From contig NZ_FNUC01000004.1 in NCBI RefSeq assembly GCF_900106035.1, positions 2,666,001 through 2,730,000 of the forward strand: DNA of 64,000 nt, read 5' to 3'. The stretch is from Jiangella alba. GTDB taxonomy: Bacteria > Actinomycetota > Actinomycetes > Jiangellales > Jiangellaceae. The position numbers were made by a program, and so were the translations under genes. Positions 51,801 to 60,700 of this stretch are shown here, in pieces. The notes below the pieces were generated by a model. That model had not been told where the DNA came from. It searched no databases and saw nothing but the letters and a program-made list of their open reading frames with translations. The first letter of the stretch is position 1; every line of letters starts with the position of its first letter.

Positions 51801-52592
51801 CCGGACGACGTCCTCGTAGGCGGCCCAGAACTCGGCGAAGTTGAGGTGCTCGGCGCTCTTGATGCTGGGCACCAGCAGCTGCCGGGTGCCGTCGGACTTC
51901 TTCATGTCGATGGCCAGGCCGAGGTTGATGTGCTGCGGCTTGGCCAGCGCCGGCTTGCCGTCGTTGTCGGCGAAGGCGTAGTTCATGTCGGGCATCTGGT
52001 GCAGCGCCTTGACCAGCGCGTACCCGATGATGTGCGTGAACGACACCTTGCCGCCGCGGGACCGCGCGAGGTGGTTGTTGATGACGATGCGGTTGTCGAC
52101 CAGCAGCTTGGCCGGGACGGCGCGCACGCTGGTGGCCGTCGGGACCTCGAGGCTGGCCTCCATGTTGGTGGCCGTGCGGGCCGGCGCGCCGCGGAGCGGG
52201 ACCACCTCGGGCTGCCCGGCCGCGTCCTGCGGCTGGGCCGGCGCCTTCGGCGGCTGCGCCGGGGTGGGCTTCGGCGCGGCCTTCGCGGCGGTGGTGGTCG
52301 GCTGCGCGGAGGCGGACTGCGTCGTTGCGGTCTGCGCCGGCACGGCGGCGGGCTGGGTGGTCACGGTGGTCCTCGCGGGGGACGTGGGAGTGGCGGCCGG
52401 GGCGGGTGTCGGTGTGGCGGCGGTGGCGGGGCCCGGCGGCGCGGCCGGGGCGGCATCGGCGGCCTTACGGCCGGCGAAGAACTCCGCCCACTGGGGGTCG
52501 ACACTGGAGGGGTCTTCGAGCCAGCTCTCGTAGAACTCCTCGACGAGCCACTCGTTCGGTCCGAATCCCGATTCCGGGCCGGTGGGGGCCAC
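48867..52592 (-). CDS. kgd: Multifunctional 2-oxoglutarate decarboxylase/dehydrogenase E1-E2 protein
   Basis: A protein of about 1,240 residues, homologous to mycobacterial Kgd. A short N-terminal segment ([23 protein letters not shown]) and a long Ala/Pro/Thr linker lead to an E2o-like acyltransferase domain ([38 protein letters not shown]). The E1 domain follows, with [14 protein letters not shown], the ThDP motif [16 protein letters not shown] and [13 protein letters not shown] segments. It makes succinic semialdehyde or, with E2-E3, succinyl-CoA. GTG 52592 begins where family similarity begins; ATG 52670 adds 26 unconserved residues containing a possible TACCCT -10 box. Confidence 0.93.
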   Translation of the reverse strand: MAPTGPESGFGPNEWLVEEFYESWLEDPSSVDPQWAEFFAGRKAADAAPAAPPGPATAATPTPAPAATPTSPARTTVTTQPAAVPAQTATTQSASAQPTTTAAKAAPKPTPAQPPKAPAQPQDAAGQPEVVPLRGAPARTATNMEASLEVPTATSVRAVPAKLLVDNRIVINNHLARSRGGKVSFTHIIGYALVKALHQMPDMNYAFADNDGKPALAKPQHINLGLAIDMKKSDGTRQLLVPSIKSAEHLNFAEFWAAYEDVVRRARDNKLTVADFQGTTITLTNPGTIGTVHSVPRLMKGQGTIIGVGAMEYPAEYQGAAPETLSRLGVSKTMTLTSTYDHRIIQGAQSGDFLRIVHGLLLGQDGFYDEIFRALRIPYEPIRWATDVPHSHEDEVSKQARVLELIHAYRVRGHLMADTDPLEYKQRTHPDLDVSTHGLTLWDLDREFATGSFGGSKRFMLLRDILGVLRNAYCRTVGIEYMHIQEPDQRRWIQERVEKPVDLTPREDQLRILLKLNQAEAFETFLQTKYVGQKRFSLEGGESLIPVLDEVVEAAAEAGLLEACIGMAHRGRLNVLANIVGKSYAQIFGEFQGNIDPRTVQGSGDVKYHLGADGEFTALDGSKIKVSLTANPSHLEAVNPVLEGIARAKQDILDRGEEFPVLPILVHGDAAFAGQGVVAETLNLSQLRGYRTGGTVHVVVNNQVGYTTSPDQSRSSMYSTDVARMVQAPIFHVNGDDPEACTRVARLAFEFRQAFKKDVVIDMVCYRRRGHNEGDDPSYTQPLMYDLIEAKRPVRKLYTEALIGRGDITIEEAEQVLLDYQKQLERVFAETRQTAPTTVTTVPTYPDKPAPEGAVVTATTPEVLKRIADAYLTVPDGFTVHPKVLPQVQRRAQALSEGNIDWATAEITAFGALLLDGRPVRLAGQDSRRGTFVQRFASLVDRKTGESFLPLQHLDESQAKFYAYDSLLSEFAAMGFEYGYSVARPDALVLWEAQFGDFANGAQTIIDEFISAGEAKWGQYSGVVLLLPHGYEGQGADHSSARMERFLLMGAEDAFRVAQPSTPASHFHLLRSQALSGSHRPLVVFTPKSMLRNKRAVSAPDDFTGTTTFRPVLPDPEPLDAAKVDRVLLCSGKITWELLAERTKRSDDHTAILPVEQLYPLPAQEIATALAAYPNLREIRWVQDEPENMGPWPFMALHLAPQLPGGLPLRPVTRPASTSPAVGNHNVHLDQQKALHDAAFA

Positions 52593-52823
52593 TGTCGCGT
52601 TCGCCTTCTTCCGTTCGAATCTGCGCGGCTGCTCTGGTACAGGGTAGTCGGGGTGACCGGGTCCGCGCATCGGCGCAATCGTGGCCTAGATCACTCAGGC
52701 CGACAAGTCGAGATCTTGTCCACCGTCAGGGCCATCCCTGACCGGTCCCGGAGATGCCGGTCCGGGCCTTCTGCCCGGTCCCGGGCGGCGGTTACGCTGG
52801 CGGCGAACCCTGGGGGTGCCCGA

Positions 52824-53531
52824 GTGATCGACCAGTACGTGGCCCAGCTGCGCCGCGAGGTGCGCGGACCGCTGCTGCCTCGGCGCGGCATGCTGCGCGA
52901 GCTGCGCGACGGCCTGCTCGACGCCGCCGAGGCGCACCGGGAGGCCGGCGCCTCCGACGCCGAGGCGCAGCGACTGGCCGTCGAGGAGTTCGGGCCGGTC
53001 GAGGTCGTCGCGGACGGCGTGCGCACCGAGCTGGCGGCCGTCACCGCGCGCTACCTGGCCGGGGTGATCGTCGTCCTCGGTGCCGTGCAGTTCGCGGTGG
53101 CCACCTACACGTGGACCACGGCGGCCGCGGCGCAGGGCTGGCCCGAGCCGGCGCCGTGGTACGGGGTGGTCTCGCGTGCCGTCGACATTTCCACCCTCAC
53201 GTTCATCGGCCTGGCCGCCCTCGCGGTGCTGGCGCTGGGCCGCGGGGCCAGGCTGCTGCCCACTCGCCGGGTGGTGCGGTTCATCGCCGTGGGGACGCTC
53301 GCCGACATCGCGCTGCACATCGTCAGCTGCGCGCTGCTGACCGCGTACGCGCCGGCCAGCATGGTCGAGTGGAACGGGCCGGAGCTGGTGGCGATGGCCC
53401 TGCTCTCGCTGGGATCGACGCTGTGGATCAGCTGGCTGGCGGTGAGCTGCCTGCGGCTGACGTCACCCCGGTCCGAGGATGGCGTTCATGACGCTGCTCA
53501 TCTCGCTCCAGGCCTGCTGCTGCGCGACTAG
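52824..53531 (+). CDS. HAAS-type (permease prefix) membrane protein
   Basis: A 235-residue protein. The first 75 residues form a soluble helical signalling domain (LRREVRGPLLPRRGMLRELRDGLLDAAEAHREAG, with LAVEEFGPVEVVADGVRTELA), similar to the 'permease prefix' domains often paired with PadR regulators. Four membrane helices follow. It is encoded tail-to-tail with a PadR gene, overlapping by 69 bases. Such pairs are thought to link membrane state to transcription; the role here is inference. Confidence 0.72.
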   Translation: MIDQYVAQLRREVRGPLLPRRGMLRELRDGLLDAAEAHREAGASDAEAQRLAVEEFGPVEVVADGVRTELAAVTARYLAGVIVVLGAVQFAVATYTWTTAAAAQGWPEPAPWYGVVSRAVDISTLTFIGLAALAVLALGRGARLLPTRRVVRFIAVGTLADIALHIVSCALLTAYAPASMVEWNGPELVAMALLSLGSTLWISWLAVSCLRLTSPRSEDGVHDAAHLAPGLLLRD

Positions 53532-53783
53532 GTAGGCCTTGCCGCCGCGGGTGATCTCGTACGTGCGCCGCTTGCGGCCGCCGACGGTGTCCCAGGAGCT
53601 GCGCAGGTAGCCCAGCCGCTCCAGCCGGCGCAGCGCGGGGTAGAGCGTGCCCGTGGGGAGGTCGACGGCGCCGTCGCTGCGCTCGTGCAGCGCCTCGGAG
53701 ACGCCGTAGCCGTGCAGTGGCCGGTCGCGGACGACGGCGAGGATCAGCGCGTCGAGGTTGCCGCGGAGGGCGTCGGCCTTCAT
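53463..53783 (-). CDS. PadR family transcriptional regulator
   Basis: A 106-residue winged-helix protein. GNLDALILAVVRDRPLHGYGVSEALHE is helix 1-2 of PadR, TGTLYPALRRLERLGYLRSSW the recognition helix and KRRTYEITRGGKAYL the wing; a dimerisation helix ends the protein. It is divergent from cydA with palindromes in the 70-base gap, and its 3' end overlaps the HAAS gene. Confidence 0.9.
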   Translation of the reverse strand: MKADALRGNLDALILAVVRDRPLHGYGVSEALHERSDGAVDLPTGTLYPALRRLERLGYLRSSWDTVGGRKRRTYEITRGGKAYLVAQQQAWSEMSSVMNAILGPG

Positions 53784-53787
53784 GTCG

Positions 53788-53825
53788 GTAGTCTACGCAT
53801 CATCGTGTAGCGTGACTACATGTAG
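53788..53825. promoter_or_regulatory. Palindromes between padR and cydA
   Basis: GTAGTC (53788-53793) and GACTAC (53814-53819) form one inverted repeat, and CTACATGTAG (53816-53825) is a perfect palindrome within GACTACATGTAGAC. PadR boxes commonly contain ATGT/ACAT. All are upstream of cydA and just upstream of padR. Confidence 0.6.
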
Positions 53826-53853
53826 ACAGCCGAACTGAGGGGAGTGGGGCGGG

Positions 53854-55128
53854 ATGAGCGTGCTGGACCTGTCGCGGCTGCAGTTCGCGCTGACGGCGAT
53901 CTTCCACTTCCTGTTCGTGGTGCTCACCCTGGGCCTGGCGCCGGTCGTGGCGTTCTTCCAGACCCGCTGGGCCGTCACCGGGAAGGAGGTGCACGAGCGG
54001 CTGACGCGGTTCTGGGGCCAGCTCTACATCGTCAACTACGCCATGGGCATCGTCGTCGGGCTGGCCATGGAATTCCAGTTCGGCCTGCACTGGAGCGGTC
54101 TCATGACGTTCGCCGGCGACGTGTTCGGCGCGCCGCTGGCCACCGAGACGCTGGTCGCGTTCTTCCTGGAGTCGACCTTCCTCGGCATGTGGATCTTCGG
54201 CTGGAACCGGCTGAACCGCTGGGTGCACACGACGCTGATCTGGCTGGTCGTGCTGACGGCGTACCTGTCGGCGTTCTGGGTCATGGTCGCCAACGGGTTC
54301 CTGCAGAACCCCGTCGGCCACGTGGTCGAGGACGGCGTCGCCCGCATCGACGACTTCGGCGCGCTGCTGACCAACCAGCAGGCCATCGGCGCGCTGCTGC
54401 ACATCGTCCCGGTCTGCCTGCTGACCGGCAGCGTCGTCATGGTCGGCATCTGCTCGTGGCACTTCCTGCGCGGCACGCCCGACGTCGACTTCTTCCGCCG
54501 CTCGCTGCGGGTCGCGGTCGTCGTGGGCGCGGCGGCCGCCGTGTTCGCCGTCGGCAACGGGTACGCGCAGTTCGGCTACCTGACCGACGGCAAGGAGCTG
54601 GCGTTCGGCGGGTCGGCGGCGGAGCGGGCCGAGTTCCAGGCCGAGATGGAGGCCCTGCACGGGCCGGGGGACTGGACGCCGCCGACGTGGATCTCGTTCG
54701 CCTGGCCGCTGATGGAGATCAGCGGGACGCTGTACATGTCGATCTTCTTCGGGCTGCTGTTCTTCCTCGTCAAGAACGCGTTCGACCGCACCCGGCCGGC
54801 CTGGCTGCGCCGCTTCTGGCACCGGTTCTACGTGTGGACGCTGCCCTGGCCGTTCGTGGTGGTGGCCTGCGGCTGGCTGCTGCGCGAGGTGGGCCGGCAG
54901 CCGTGGGTCGTCTACGGCGAGCTGACCACGGCCGAAGCGGTCTCCGGCCACGAGGCCGGCACCGTGCTGACCAGCCTCGTGCTGTTCGGCCTGCTGTTCG
55001 CGACGCTGGCCGCGCTGGACTGGTGGCTGATCGCCCGGCTGGCCAGGCGCGGCCCGCACGACCTCGTGCTGGGCTCCGACGGCATCGGCCGCGAGGAACC
55101 CGAGCTCGTGCTCGCGGGGAGGGACTGA
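53854..55128 (+). CDS. cydA: Cytochrome bd oxidase subunit I
   Basis: A 424-residue membrane protein with about nine helices. LSRLQFALTAIFHFLFVVLTLG holds the b595/d ligand His (near residue 18), ETLVAFFLESTFLGMW the conserved acidic residues of the proton path, and LLHIVPVCLLTGS the second His ligand near 184. GRQPWVVYG is the C-terminal signature. The Q-loop is short, as in the actinobacterial type. First gene of cydABDC, divergent from padR. Confidence 0.92.
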   Translation: MSVLDLSRLQFALTAIFHFLFVVLTLGLAPVVAFFQTRWAVTGKEVHERLTRFWGQLYIVNYAMGIVVGLAMEFQFGLHWSGLMTFAGDVFGAPLATETLVAFFLESTFLGMWIFGWNRLNRWVHTTLIWLVVLTAYLSAFWVMVANGFLQNPVGHVVEDGVARIDDFGALLTNQQAIGALLHIVPVCLLTGSVVMVGICSWHFLRGTPDVDFFRRSLRVAVVVGAAAAVFAVGNGYAQFGYLTDGKELAFGGSAAERAEFQAEMEALHGPGDWTPPTWISFAWPLMEISGTLYMSIFFGLLFFLVKNAFDRTRPAWLRRFWHRFYVWTLPWPFVVVACGWLLREVGRQPWVVYGELTTAEAVSGHEAGTVLTSLVLFGLLFATLAALDWWLIARLARRGPHDLVLGSDGIGREEPELVLAGRD

Positions 55129-55129
55129 G

Positions 55130-56083
55130 ATGGACGTGCTGTGGCTGGGCCTGCTCGGGCTGCTGCTCACCGGCTGGTCGGTGCTCGACGGCGCCGTCCT
55201 CGGGCTGGGCTCGTCGCTGCGCCGCATCGGGCGCGACGGGCCGCGGCGGCGGCTGCTGCTGACCGCGATCGGGCCGTTCCTGCTCGGCGGCGAGGTGTGG
55301 CTGGTCGCGACGTTCGGCATCCTGATCGGCGCGTTCCCCGGGCTGGAGAAGGACCTGCTGTCGGCCTATTACCCGCTGGTGGTCGGGCTGGTGGCGTCGT
55401 GGATCCTGCGCGACATCGGCATCTGGTTCCGCAGCCGTCGTCCGTCGCCGGCCTGGCAGCGCGGCTGGGAGACGGTGGTCGTCGTCGCCAGCACGACCAT
55501 GCCGTTCGCCTGGGGGCTGCTGCTCGGCAACGTCGTCCAGGGGGTGCCGACGCGCGGGCGGCCGGGGGTTGAGACACTGGTCGGGCCGTATTCACTGTTG
55601 TGGGGGGCCGTCGTGGTCGCCGTGTTCACGCTGCACGGCGCGGTGTTCGCCGCGCTGCGGCTGCCGCCTGAGCACCGTACGCGCACCGCCGTCACGGTGC
55701 GCCGGGCCGGTGCGGCCGCGCTGGCGCTGCTGGCCGCCGTCGCCGTCGCCACCCCCGTGCTCGGCGCCGGCCCCGACCGGCCGCTGCCCGCCGCCGCGCT
55801 CGGCGTCGTCGCCGCCGGGGCCGTGCTGCTGGCGCTGCGGCTGTACCAGCGCGGGCGCGACGGCCGTGCCTACGTCTGCACCGCGGTCGCCGCGGCGGCG
55901 CCGGTGCTCGCCGCGGGTGTCGCGTCGGCGCCGCGGCTGCTCGACGGCCTCGCCGCGTCCGGCACCCTCGACCTCCTGGCCGTCATCGTCGCCCCGCTGG
56001 TCCCCGTCCTGCTCGCCGTGCAGGTGTGGATGTGGTGGACGTTCCGGCACCGCGTCGGCGTCGGATCGGCGGTGTTCTTCTGA
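55130..56083 (+). CDS. cydB: Cytochrome bd oxidase subunit II
   Basis: A 317-residue subunit with eight hydrophobic segments. LLTGWSVLDGAVLGLGSSL and GGEVWLVATFGILIGAFPGL are the typical first blocks (helix I and the Asp/Glu-containing loop). WVLDGFDLG of other CydB proteins is here WSVLDGAVLGLG, within the variation seen in actinobacteria. Two bases after the cydA stop. Its final codons overlap the cydD frame. Confidence 0.9.
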   Translation: MDVLWLGLLGLLLTGWSVLDGAVLGLGSSLRRIGRDGPRRRLLLTAIGPFLLGGEVWLVATFGILIGAFPGLEKDLLSAYYPLVVGLVASWILRDIGIWFRSRRPSPAWQRGWETVVVVASTTMPFAWGLLLGNVVQGVPTRGRPGVETLVGPYSLLWGAVVVAVFTLHGAVFAALRLPPEHRTRTAVTVRRAGAAALALLAAVAVATPVLGAGPDRPLPAAALGVVAAGAVLLALRLYQRGRDGRAYVCTAVAAAAPVLAAGVASAPRLLDGLAASGTLDLLAVIVAPLVPVLLAVQVWMWWTFRHRVGVGSAVFF

Positions 56084-57768
56084 ATCGGCTCGCCCGCCGG
56101 CTGCTGGCCGGACTGCCCGGCCACCGCGTCGTCGCCGCCGCCTTCACCCTGCTGGCGGTGGCGGCGGCCGTGGCCATCCTGGTGCAGGCCGAACTGCTGG
56201 CCCGGCTGCTCGCCGACGGCGTCCTGTCCGGCCCGTCCGCGGGCTCGCTCGCCGCGACGCTGGCGCTGCTGGCCGGCGTGTTCGCCGTCCGGGCCGGGCT
56301 GTCATGGGCGCAGCAGGCGCTGGCCCAGCGGGCCGCGGCATCGGTGAAGGCAACGCTTCGGCGTCAGGTGCTGCGGCGCACCCAGGAGCTGGGCCCGGGC
56401 TGGCTGTCCGGCCAGCACACCGGCGGGCTGACGACGACGCTCGGGCGCGGTCTCGACGCGCTGGACCCGTGGTTCACCGGCTACTTCCCGCAACTGTTCC
56501 TGGCGGCGGTCATCCCGGTCGCGGTGCTGGTGCGCATCGCCGTCGCCGACCTCGCGTCCGCGGTGATCATCCTGGTCACGCTGCCGCTGATCCCGATCTT
56601 CGGCGCGCTCGTCGGCATGTCGACGAAGCGGGCCACCGAGCGGCAGTGGCGGGCGCTGGAGCGGCTCGGCGGCCACTTCCTCGACGTCGTCGCCGGGCTG
56701 CCGACGCTGCGGGCGTTCGGCCGGGCCAAGGCGCAGGCCGCGCAGGTGCGGCGCATCGCCGACGAGCACCGCTCGGCCACCATGGGCACGCTGCGCATCG
56801 CGTTCCTGTCCGCGCTGGTGCTGGAGCTGGTCGCGACGCTGTCGGTGGCGCTGGTCGCGGTGCCCATCGGGCTGCGCACGCTCAACGGCGGGCTCGGCCT
56901 CGAAACCGCGCTGCTGGTGCTGCTGCTCGCGCCCGAGGCATATCTGCCGCTGCGGGCGCTCGGGTCGCAGTTCCACGCGAGCACCGAAGGGCTGGCGGTC
57001 GCGGAGCGCTGCTTCGCGGTGGTCGACGCCGAGGACGGCCGCCCCCCGCGGGCGGCCGTCGCCGGTGCCGCCGAGCCGGACGCCGCGGGTGGCATCCGGT
57101 TCGAGGGCGTCACGGTGCGCTATCCCGGCCGCGACGAGGCAGCGCTCGACGCCGTCACGCTCGCCGTCGCGCCGGGTGAGCGGGTCGCGCTGGTCGGGCC
57201 CAGCGGCGCGGGCAAGAGCACCCTGGTGAACGTGCTGCTCGGGCTGGTGCCCCCGACCTCCGGGCGGGTGCTGGCCGGTGGCGTGGACCTCGCGGCCGCC
57301 GACCCGGACGACTGGCGGCGGCAGCTGGCCTGGGTGCCGCAGCGGCCGCACCTGTTCGCCCGCACCGTCGCCGAGAACATCCGGCTCGGCCGCCCCGACG
57401 CCACCGACGACGAGGTCGTGCGGGCCGCCACACTGGCGCACGCCGACGAGTTCGTCCGCCGGCTGGCGCGCGGCTACGAGACCCCGCTGGGCGAGCGCGG
57501 CGCCGGGCTGTCCGCCGGGCAGCGCCAGCGCGTCGCCCTGGCCCGCGCGTTCCTGCGCGACGCCCCGTTGCTGCTGCTGGACGAGCCGACCGCCGGGCTC
57601 GACGCCGGGAGCGAGGCCGTCGTCGTCGAGGCGACCGCGCGGCTGATGGCCGGCCGGACAGTGCTGGTGGTCGCGCACCGCCCGGCCATGGTGCTCGACG
57701 CCGGCCGCGTCGTGACGCTCGACCACGGCCGCATCACCGGGCCGCTGGCGGCGGAGGTGGGCCGATGA
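56026..57768 (+). CDS. cydD: Thiol reductant ABC exporter subunit CydD
   Basis: A protein of up to 580 residues: six-helix membrane domain (to about 330) then ATPase with Walker A GPSGAGKSTLVN, signature LSAGQRQRVALARAF and Walker B LLLLDEPTAGLD. With CydC it exports cysteine/glutathione needed for bd-oxidase assembly. The start is doubtful: GTG 56026 (or 56032/56035) lies inside cydB, whereas CTG 56080 overlaps the cydB stop (CTGA) and gives the usual N-terminus NRLARRLLAG. Confidence 0.9.
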   Translation: MDVVDVPAPRRRRIGGVLLNRLARRLLAGLPGHRVVAAAFTLLAVAAAVAILVQAELLARLLADGVLSGPSAGSLAATLALLAGVFAVRAGLSWAQQALAQRAAASVKATLRRQVLRRTQELGPGWLSGQHTGGLTTTLGRGLDALDPWFTGYFPQLFLAAVIPVAVLVRIAVADLASAVIILVTLPLIPIFGALVGMSTKRATERQWRALERLGGHFLDVVAGLPTLRAFGRAKAQAAQVRRIADEHRSATMGTLRIAFLSALVLELVATLSVALVAVPIGLRTLNGGLGLETALLVLLLAPEAYLPLRALGSQFHASTEGLAVAERCFAVVDAEDGRPPRAAVAGAAEPDAAGGIRFEGVTVRYPGRDEAALDAVTLAVAPGERVALVGPSGAGKSTLVNVLLGLVPPTSGRVLAGGVDLAAADPDDWRRQLAWVPQRPHLFARTVAENIRLGRPDATDDEVVRAATLAHADEFVRRLARGYETPLGERGAGLSAGQRQRVALARAFLRDAPLLLLDEPTAGLDAGSEAVVVEATARLMAGRTVLVVAHRPAMVLDAGRVVTLDHGRITGPLAAEVGR

Positions 57769-59501
57769 CGCGGCGTCTGGCGGCTCTGCTGCGTGCGCAC
57801 CTGGGCAGGTTGCTGGTCGCGGTGTCCGCGTCGGTGGTGACCGAGCTGGCCGCGCTGGCGCTGATGGGCACCGCCGCCTGGCTGCTGGCGCGGGCCGCCG
57901 AGCAGCCGCCGCTGGCCGCGTTGTCGCTGGCCATCGTCGGCGTGCGCGGATTCGCGACCGCCCGCGGCGTGTTCCGCTACGCCGAGCGGCTGGCCAGCCA
58001 CGACGCCGCGCTCCGGGCGTTGGCGACGCTGCGCGGGAAGGTCTACGACGCGCTGGTGCCGCTGGCGCCGTCCGGGCTGCCCGCCTACCGCAGCTCCGAC
58101 CTGCTCAGCCGCATGGTGTCCGACGTCGAGGCCGTGCAGGACCTCGTCGTGCGGGTGCTGGTGCCGGTCAGCACGGCCGTCGTGGTGGCCGGAGTCGCCA
58201 TCGGCTTCTCCGCCGTCGTGCTGCCGTCCGCGGCCGTCGCGCTGGCGGCCGGGCTGGCGCTGGCCGGGCTGGTGGTGCCGCTGCTCATGGTCGTGACGGC
58301 CGCCACCAACACCGCCCGGCGGCTCGCTCCCGCTCGGGCTGAGATGAGCGCGCACCACACCGACTTGCTACAGGGCGCCGCTGATCTGGCCGTGTTCAGC
58401 GCGACGGCCGCCGCGCTGGCCGATGCCGAGCGGGCCGGTGAGCGGCTGGCCCGGCTGGAGCGGCGCACCGCGCTGACGACGGCGCTCGCCGGGGCCGCGG
58501 CGATGCTGGTGCAGGGCGTCACGACGGTCGCGGTGACGGTGCTGGCGCTGGGCGCGCGCCACGACGGCGGGCTGGCCGGTGTCATGGTGCCGGTCGTCGC
58601 GCTGGTCGCGCTGATCTCGTTCGAGCCGGTGCTGCCGCTGGTGCCGGCCGTGCAGCGGCTGCTGGAGGCGCGGTCGTCGCTGCGCCGGGTGCTGGCGGTG
58701 CTGGACACCCCGGCGCCGGTGGCCGAGCCCGGCGCGGCCGCGCTGCCGGCGCCGTCCGGGCCGGTGACCATCGAACTGCACGGCGTCTCCGTCCGCTACC
58801 CCGGCGCCGACGTCGACGCGGTCGACGGCGTGGACCTCGCGCTGACGCCGGGCCGGCGGGTCGCCGTCGTCGGGGCCAGCGGGTCCGGCAAGAGCACGCT
58901 GCTGGCCTGCCTGATGCGCTTCATCGAGCCGTCGGCGGGGACGGTGCGGCTGAACGGCCGTCCGGTGCAGGACTACGACGGTGACGACGTGCGCGCCGTC
59001 GTCACCGGCGTCACCCAGGACGCGCATCTCTTCCACACGTCGATCCGCGAGAACCTGCGCCTCGCCCGCCCCGACGCCTCCGACGACGACCTGCTGGCCG
59101 CACTGGGGACGGCCCGGCTGCGCGACTGGGTCGAGTCGCTGCCGGGCGGGCTGGACACCATGGTCGGCGAGTCCGGCGGTCAGGTCTCCGGCGGCCAGCG
59201 GCAGCGGCTGGCGCTGGCCCGGGCGCTGCTGTTCGACCCGCCGGTCGTGCTGCTGGACGAGCCGACCGAGGGCCTCGACCCGCGCACCGCCGACGACCTC
59301 ATGACCGACCTCCTCGCCTCCACCCGCGGCCGCACGACGGTCGTCGTCACCCACCGCCTGGCCGGGCTCGACGCCGTCGACGAGATCGTCGTGATGGACG
59401 CCGGGCGGGTCGTCCAGCGCGGCACCCACGCCGAGCTCGTCGCCGCCGACGGCGCCTACCAGGACCTCTGGTGGGCGTCGCGGCCCGCCCTGGCGGAGTA
59501 G
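57765..59501 (+). CDS. cydC: Thiol reductant ABC exporter subunit CydC
   Basis: A 578-residue partner of CydD. The membrane domain includes AALALMGTAAWLLARAAEQPP and the conserved GVRGFATARGVFRYAERLASHDAALRALA segment of CydC. The ATPase has Walker [15 protein letters not shown], signature VSGGQRQRLALARALL and Walker B VVLLDEPTEGLD. ATG overlaps the cydD stop (ATGA). The last cyd gene, followed by a perfect hairpin. Confidence 0.92.
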   Translation: MTRRLAALLRAHLGRLLVAVSASVVTELAALALMGTAAWLLARAAEQPPLAALSLAIVGVRGFATARGVFRYAERLASHDAALRALATLRGKVYDALVPLAPSGLPAYRSSDLLSRMVSDVEAVQDLVVRVLVPVSTAVVVAGVAIGFSAVVLPSAAVALAAGLALAGLVVPLLMVVTAATNTARRLAPARAEMSAHHTDLLQGAADLAVFSATAAALADAERAGERLARLERRTALTTALAGAAAMLVQGVTTVAVTVLALGARHDGGLAGVMVPVVALVALISFEPVLPLVPAVQRLLEARSSLRRVLAVLDTPAPVAEPGAAALPAPSGPVTIELHGVSVRYPGADVDAVDGVDLALTPGRRVAVVGASGSGKSTLLACLMRFIEPSAGTVRLNGRPVQDYDGDDVRAVVTGVTQDAHLFHTSIRENLRLARPDASDDDLLAALGTARLRDWVESLPGGLDTMVGESGGQVSGGQRQRLALARALLFDPPVVLLDEPTEGLDPRTADDLMTDLLASTRGRTTVVVTHRLAGLDAVDEIVVMDAGRVVQRGTHAELVAADGAYQDLWWASRPALAE

Positions 59502-59530
59502 CCCCCGCCGGGGTCCGGGCACTGTGCCCT

Positions 59531-59589
59531 TTGCAATGAGCACCGATACGCACCACCCCGGCGGCGGTGCGTATCGGTGCTCATTGCAA
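59531..59589. terminator. Perfect 24-bp-stem hairpin between convergent genes
   Basis: Arms 59531-59554 (TTGCAATGAGCACCGATACG...) and 59566-59589 are exactly complementary, with an 11-base loop; outer ACTGTG/CACAGT (59521-59526, 59601-59606) also pair. It separates cydC from the convergent PLP-enzyme gene. The stem is far longer and less GC-rich than a normal terminator, so a conserved intergenic repeat is possible. Confidence 0.7.
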
Positions 59590-59630
59590 AAGCGCCGGGC
59601 CACAGTCCCCGGCCTGCGGCGATGCGGCGG

Positions 59631-60686
59631 TCAGATGGCGTCGAGCGCTCCGGACAGGTCGGCCCAGAGGTCGTCGACGTCCTCGATGCCGACGGAGAGC
59701 CGGATCAGCGACTCGTCGACCGCCGGGCTCTCGGTCGGCCAGCGCCGGCGGCGCTCCAGCGACGACTCGACGCCGCCGAGGCTGGTGGAGTGCACCCACA
59801 GCCGTACCGCCGCGACAACGGCGTCGGCGCCGGCCGCGCCGCCGGCCACCTCGATCGAGCACATCGACCCGGTGCCGGGGTAGCGCACCACGTTCACCGC
59901 TGGGTGCGCACGCAGCCGCGACGCCAGTTCCGTCGCGTTGGCCTGGGCCCGCTCCAGCCGCACCGACAGCGTCCGCAGCCCGCGCACGGCGAGGTACGCC
60001 TCCATCGGGCCCGGGATCGCGCCGTGCAGCCGGCGGTGCGCGTCGAGGCGGTCGTACAGCGCGTCGTCGGCCGTGACGACCGCGCCGAGCACGACGTCGG
60101 AGTGGCCGGCCAGCAGCTTGGTGACGCTGTGCACGACGATGTCGGCGCCCAGCTCCAGCGGCCGCTGCAGCAGCGGCGTCGCGAACGTGTTGTCGACGAC
60201 GGTGAGCGCGCCGGCCGCGCGCGCCGCCGTGGCCGCCGCGGCGATGTCGGCGACGTCGAGGTTCGGGTTGGTCGGCGACTCCAGCCACACCATCGCCGCG
60301 CCCTTCGCCGCCGCGGCGATGCCGTCGGCGTCGGTGACCGCCACCTGCCGCAGCGTCAGCCGTCCCTGCGTGGCCCGTTCGCGCAGGAGGTCCAGCACAC
60401 CGAGGTACGCGCAGTCGGGCGCGACGACCACGGCGCCCTCCGGCAGCAGCGACATGACGGCGTCGGAGGCGGCCAGGCCGGACGCGTACGTCAGCGCACG
60501 GCCGCCCTCGAGGTCGCCGAGGGCCGACTCCAGCGCCGTCCACGCCGGGTTGCCGTAGCGGCCGTAGCCGACGTCGCCGCCGGCGTGGTACGTCGAGGCG
60601 AACGTGACCGGCTCGTTCAGCGCCGCGTCGGCCGCGCGGGCGGGACGGCCGGTGGTGACGACGCGCGTGGCGGGGGAGTGCGACAT
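59631..60686 (-). CDS. Cys/Met metabolism PLP-dependent enzyme (cystathionine synthase/lyase-like)
   Basis: A 351-residue aminotransferase-fold enzyme. YGRYGNPAWTALESALGDLEGG (residues about 40-62), WLESPTNPNLDVADI, VVDNTFATPLLQRPLELGADIVVHSVTKLLAGHSD (PLP Lys near 190) and GIEDVDDLW at the end match MetB/CGL. Gamma-synthase, gamma-lyase or beta-lyase activity cannot be separated by eye. ATG 60686 fits the family; the frame is open further upstream. Follows the epimerase gene by 14 bases. Confidence 0.88.
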   Translation of the reverse strand: MSHSPATRVVTTGRPARAADAALNEPVTFASTYHAGGDVGYGRYGNPAWTALESALGDLEGGRALTYASGLAASDAVMSLLPEGAVVVAPDCAYLGVLDLLRERATQGRLTLRQVAVTDADGIAAAAKGAAMVWLESPTNPNLDVADIAAAATAARAAGALTVVDNTFATPLLQRPLELGADIVVHSVTKLLAGHSDVVLGAVVTADDALYDRLDAHRRLHGAIPGPMEAYLAVRGLRTLSVRLERAQANATELASRLRAHPAVNVVRYPGTGSMCSIEVAGGAAGADAVVAAVRLWVHSTSLGGVESSLERRRRWPTESPAVDESLIRLSVGIEDVDDLWADLSGALDAI

Positions 60687-60700
60687 GCCGTCAGTATCGG

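Noticed and set aside
48885-52823. Very long plus-strand open frame opposite kgd
   Set aside because: It is antisense to a strongly conserved enzyme and has shadow-type composition; only its end (52824-53531) is a real gene.
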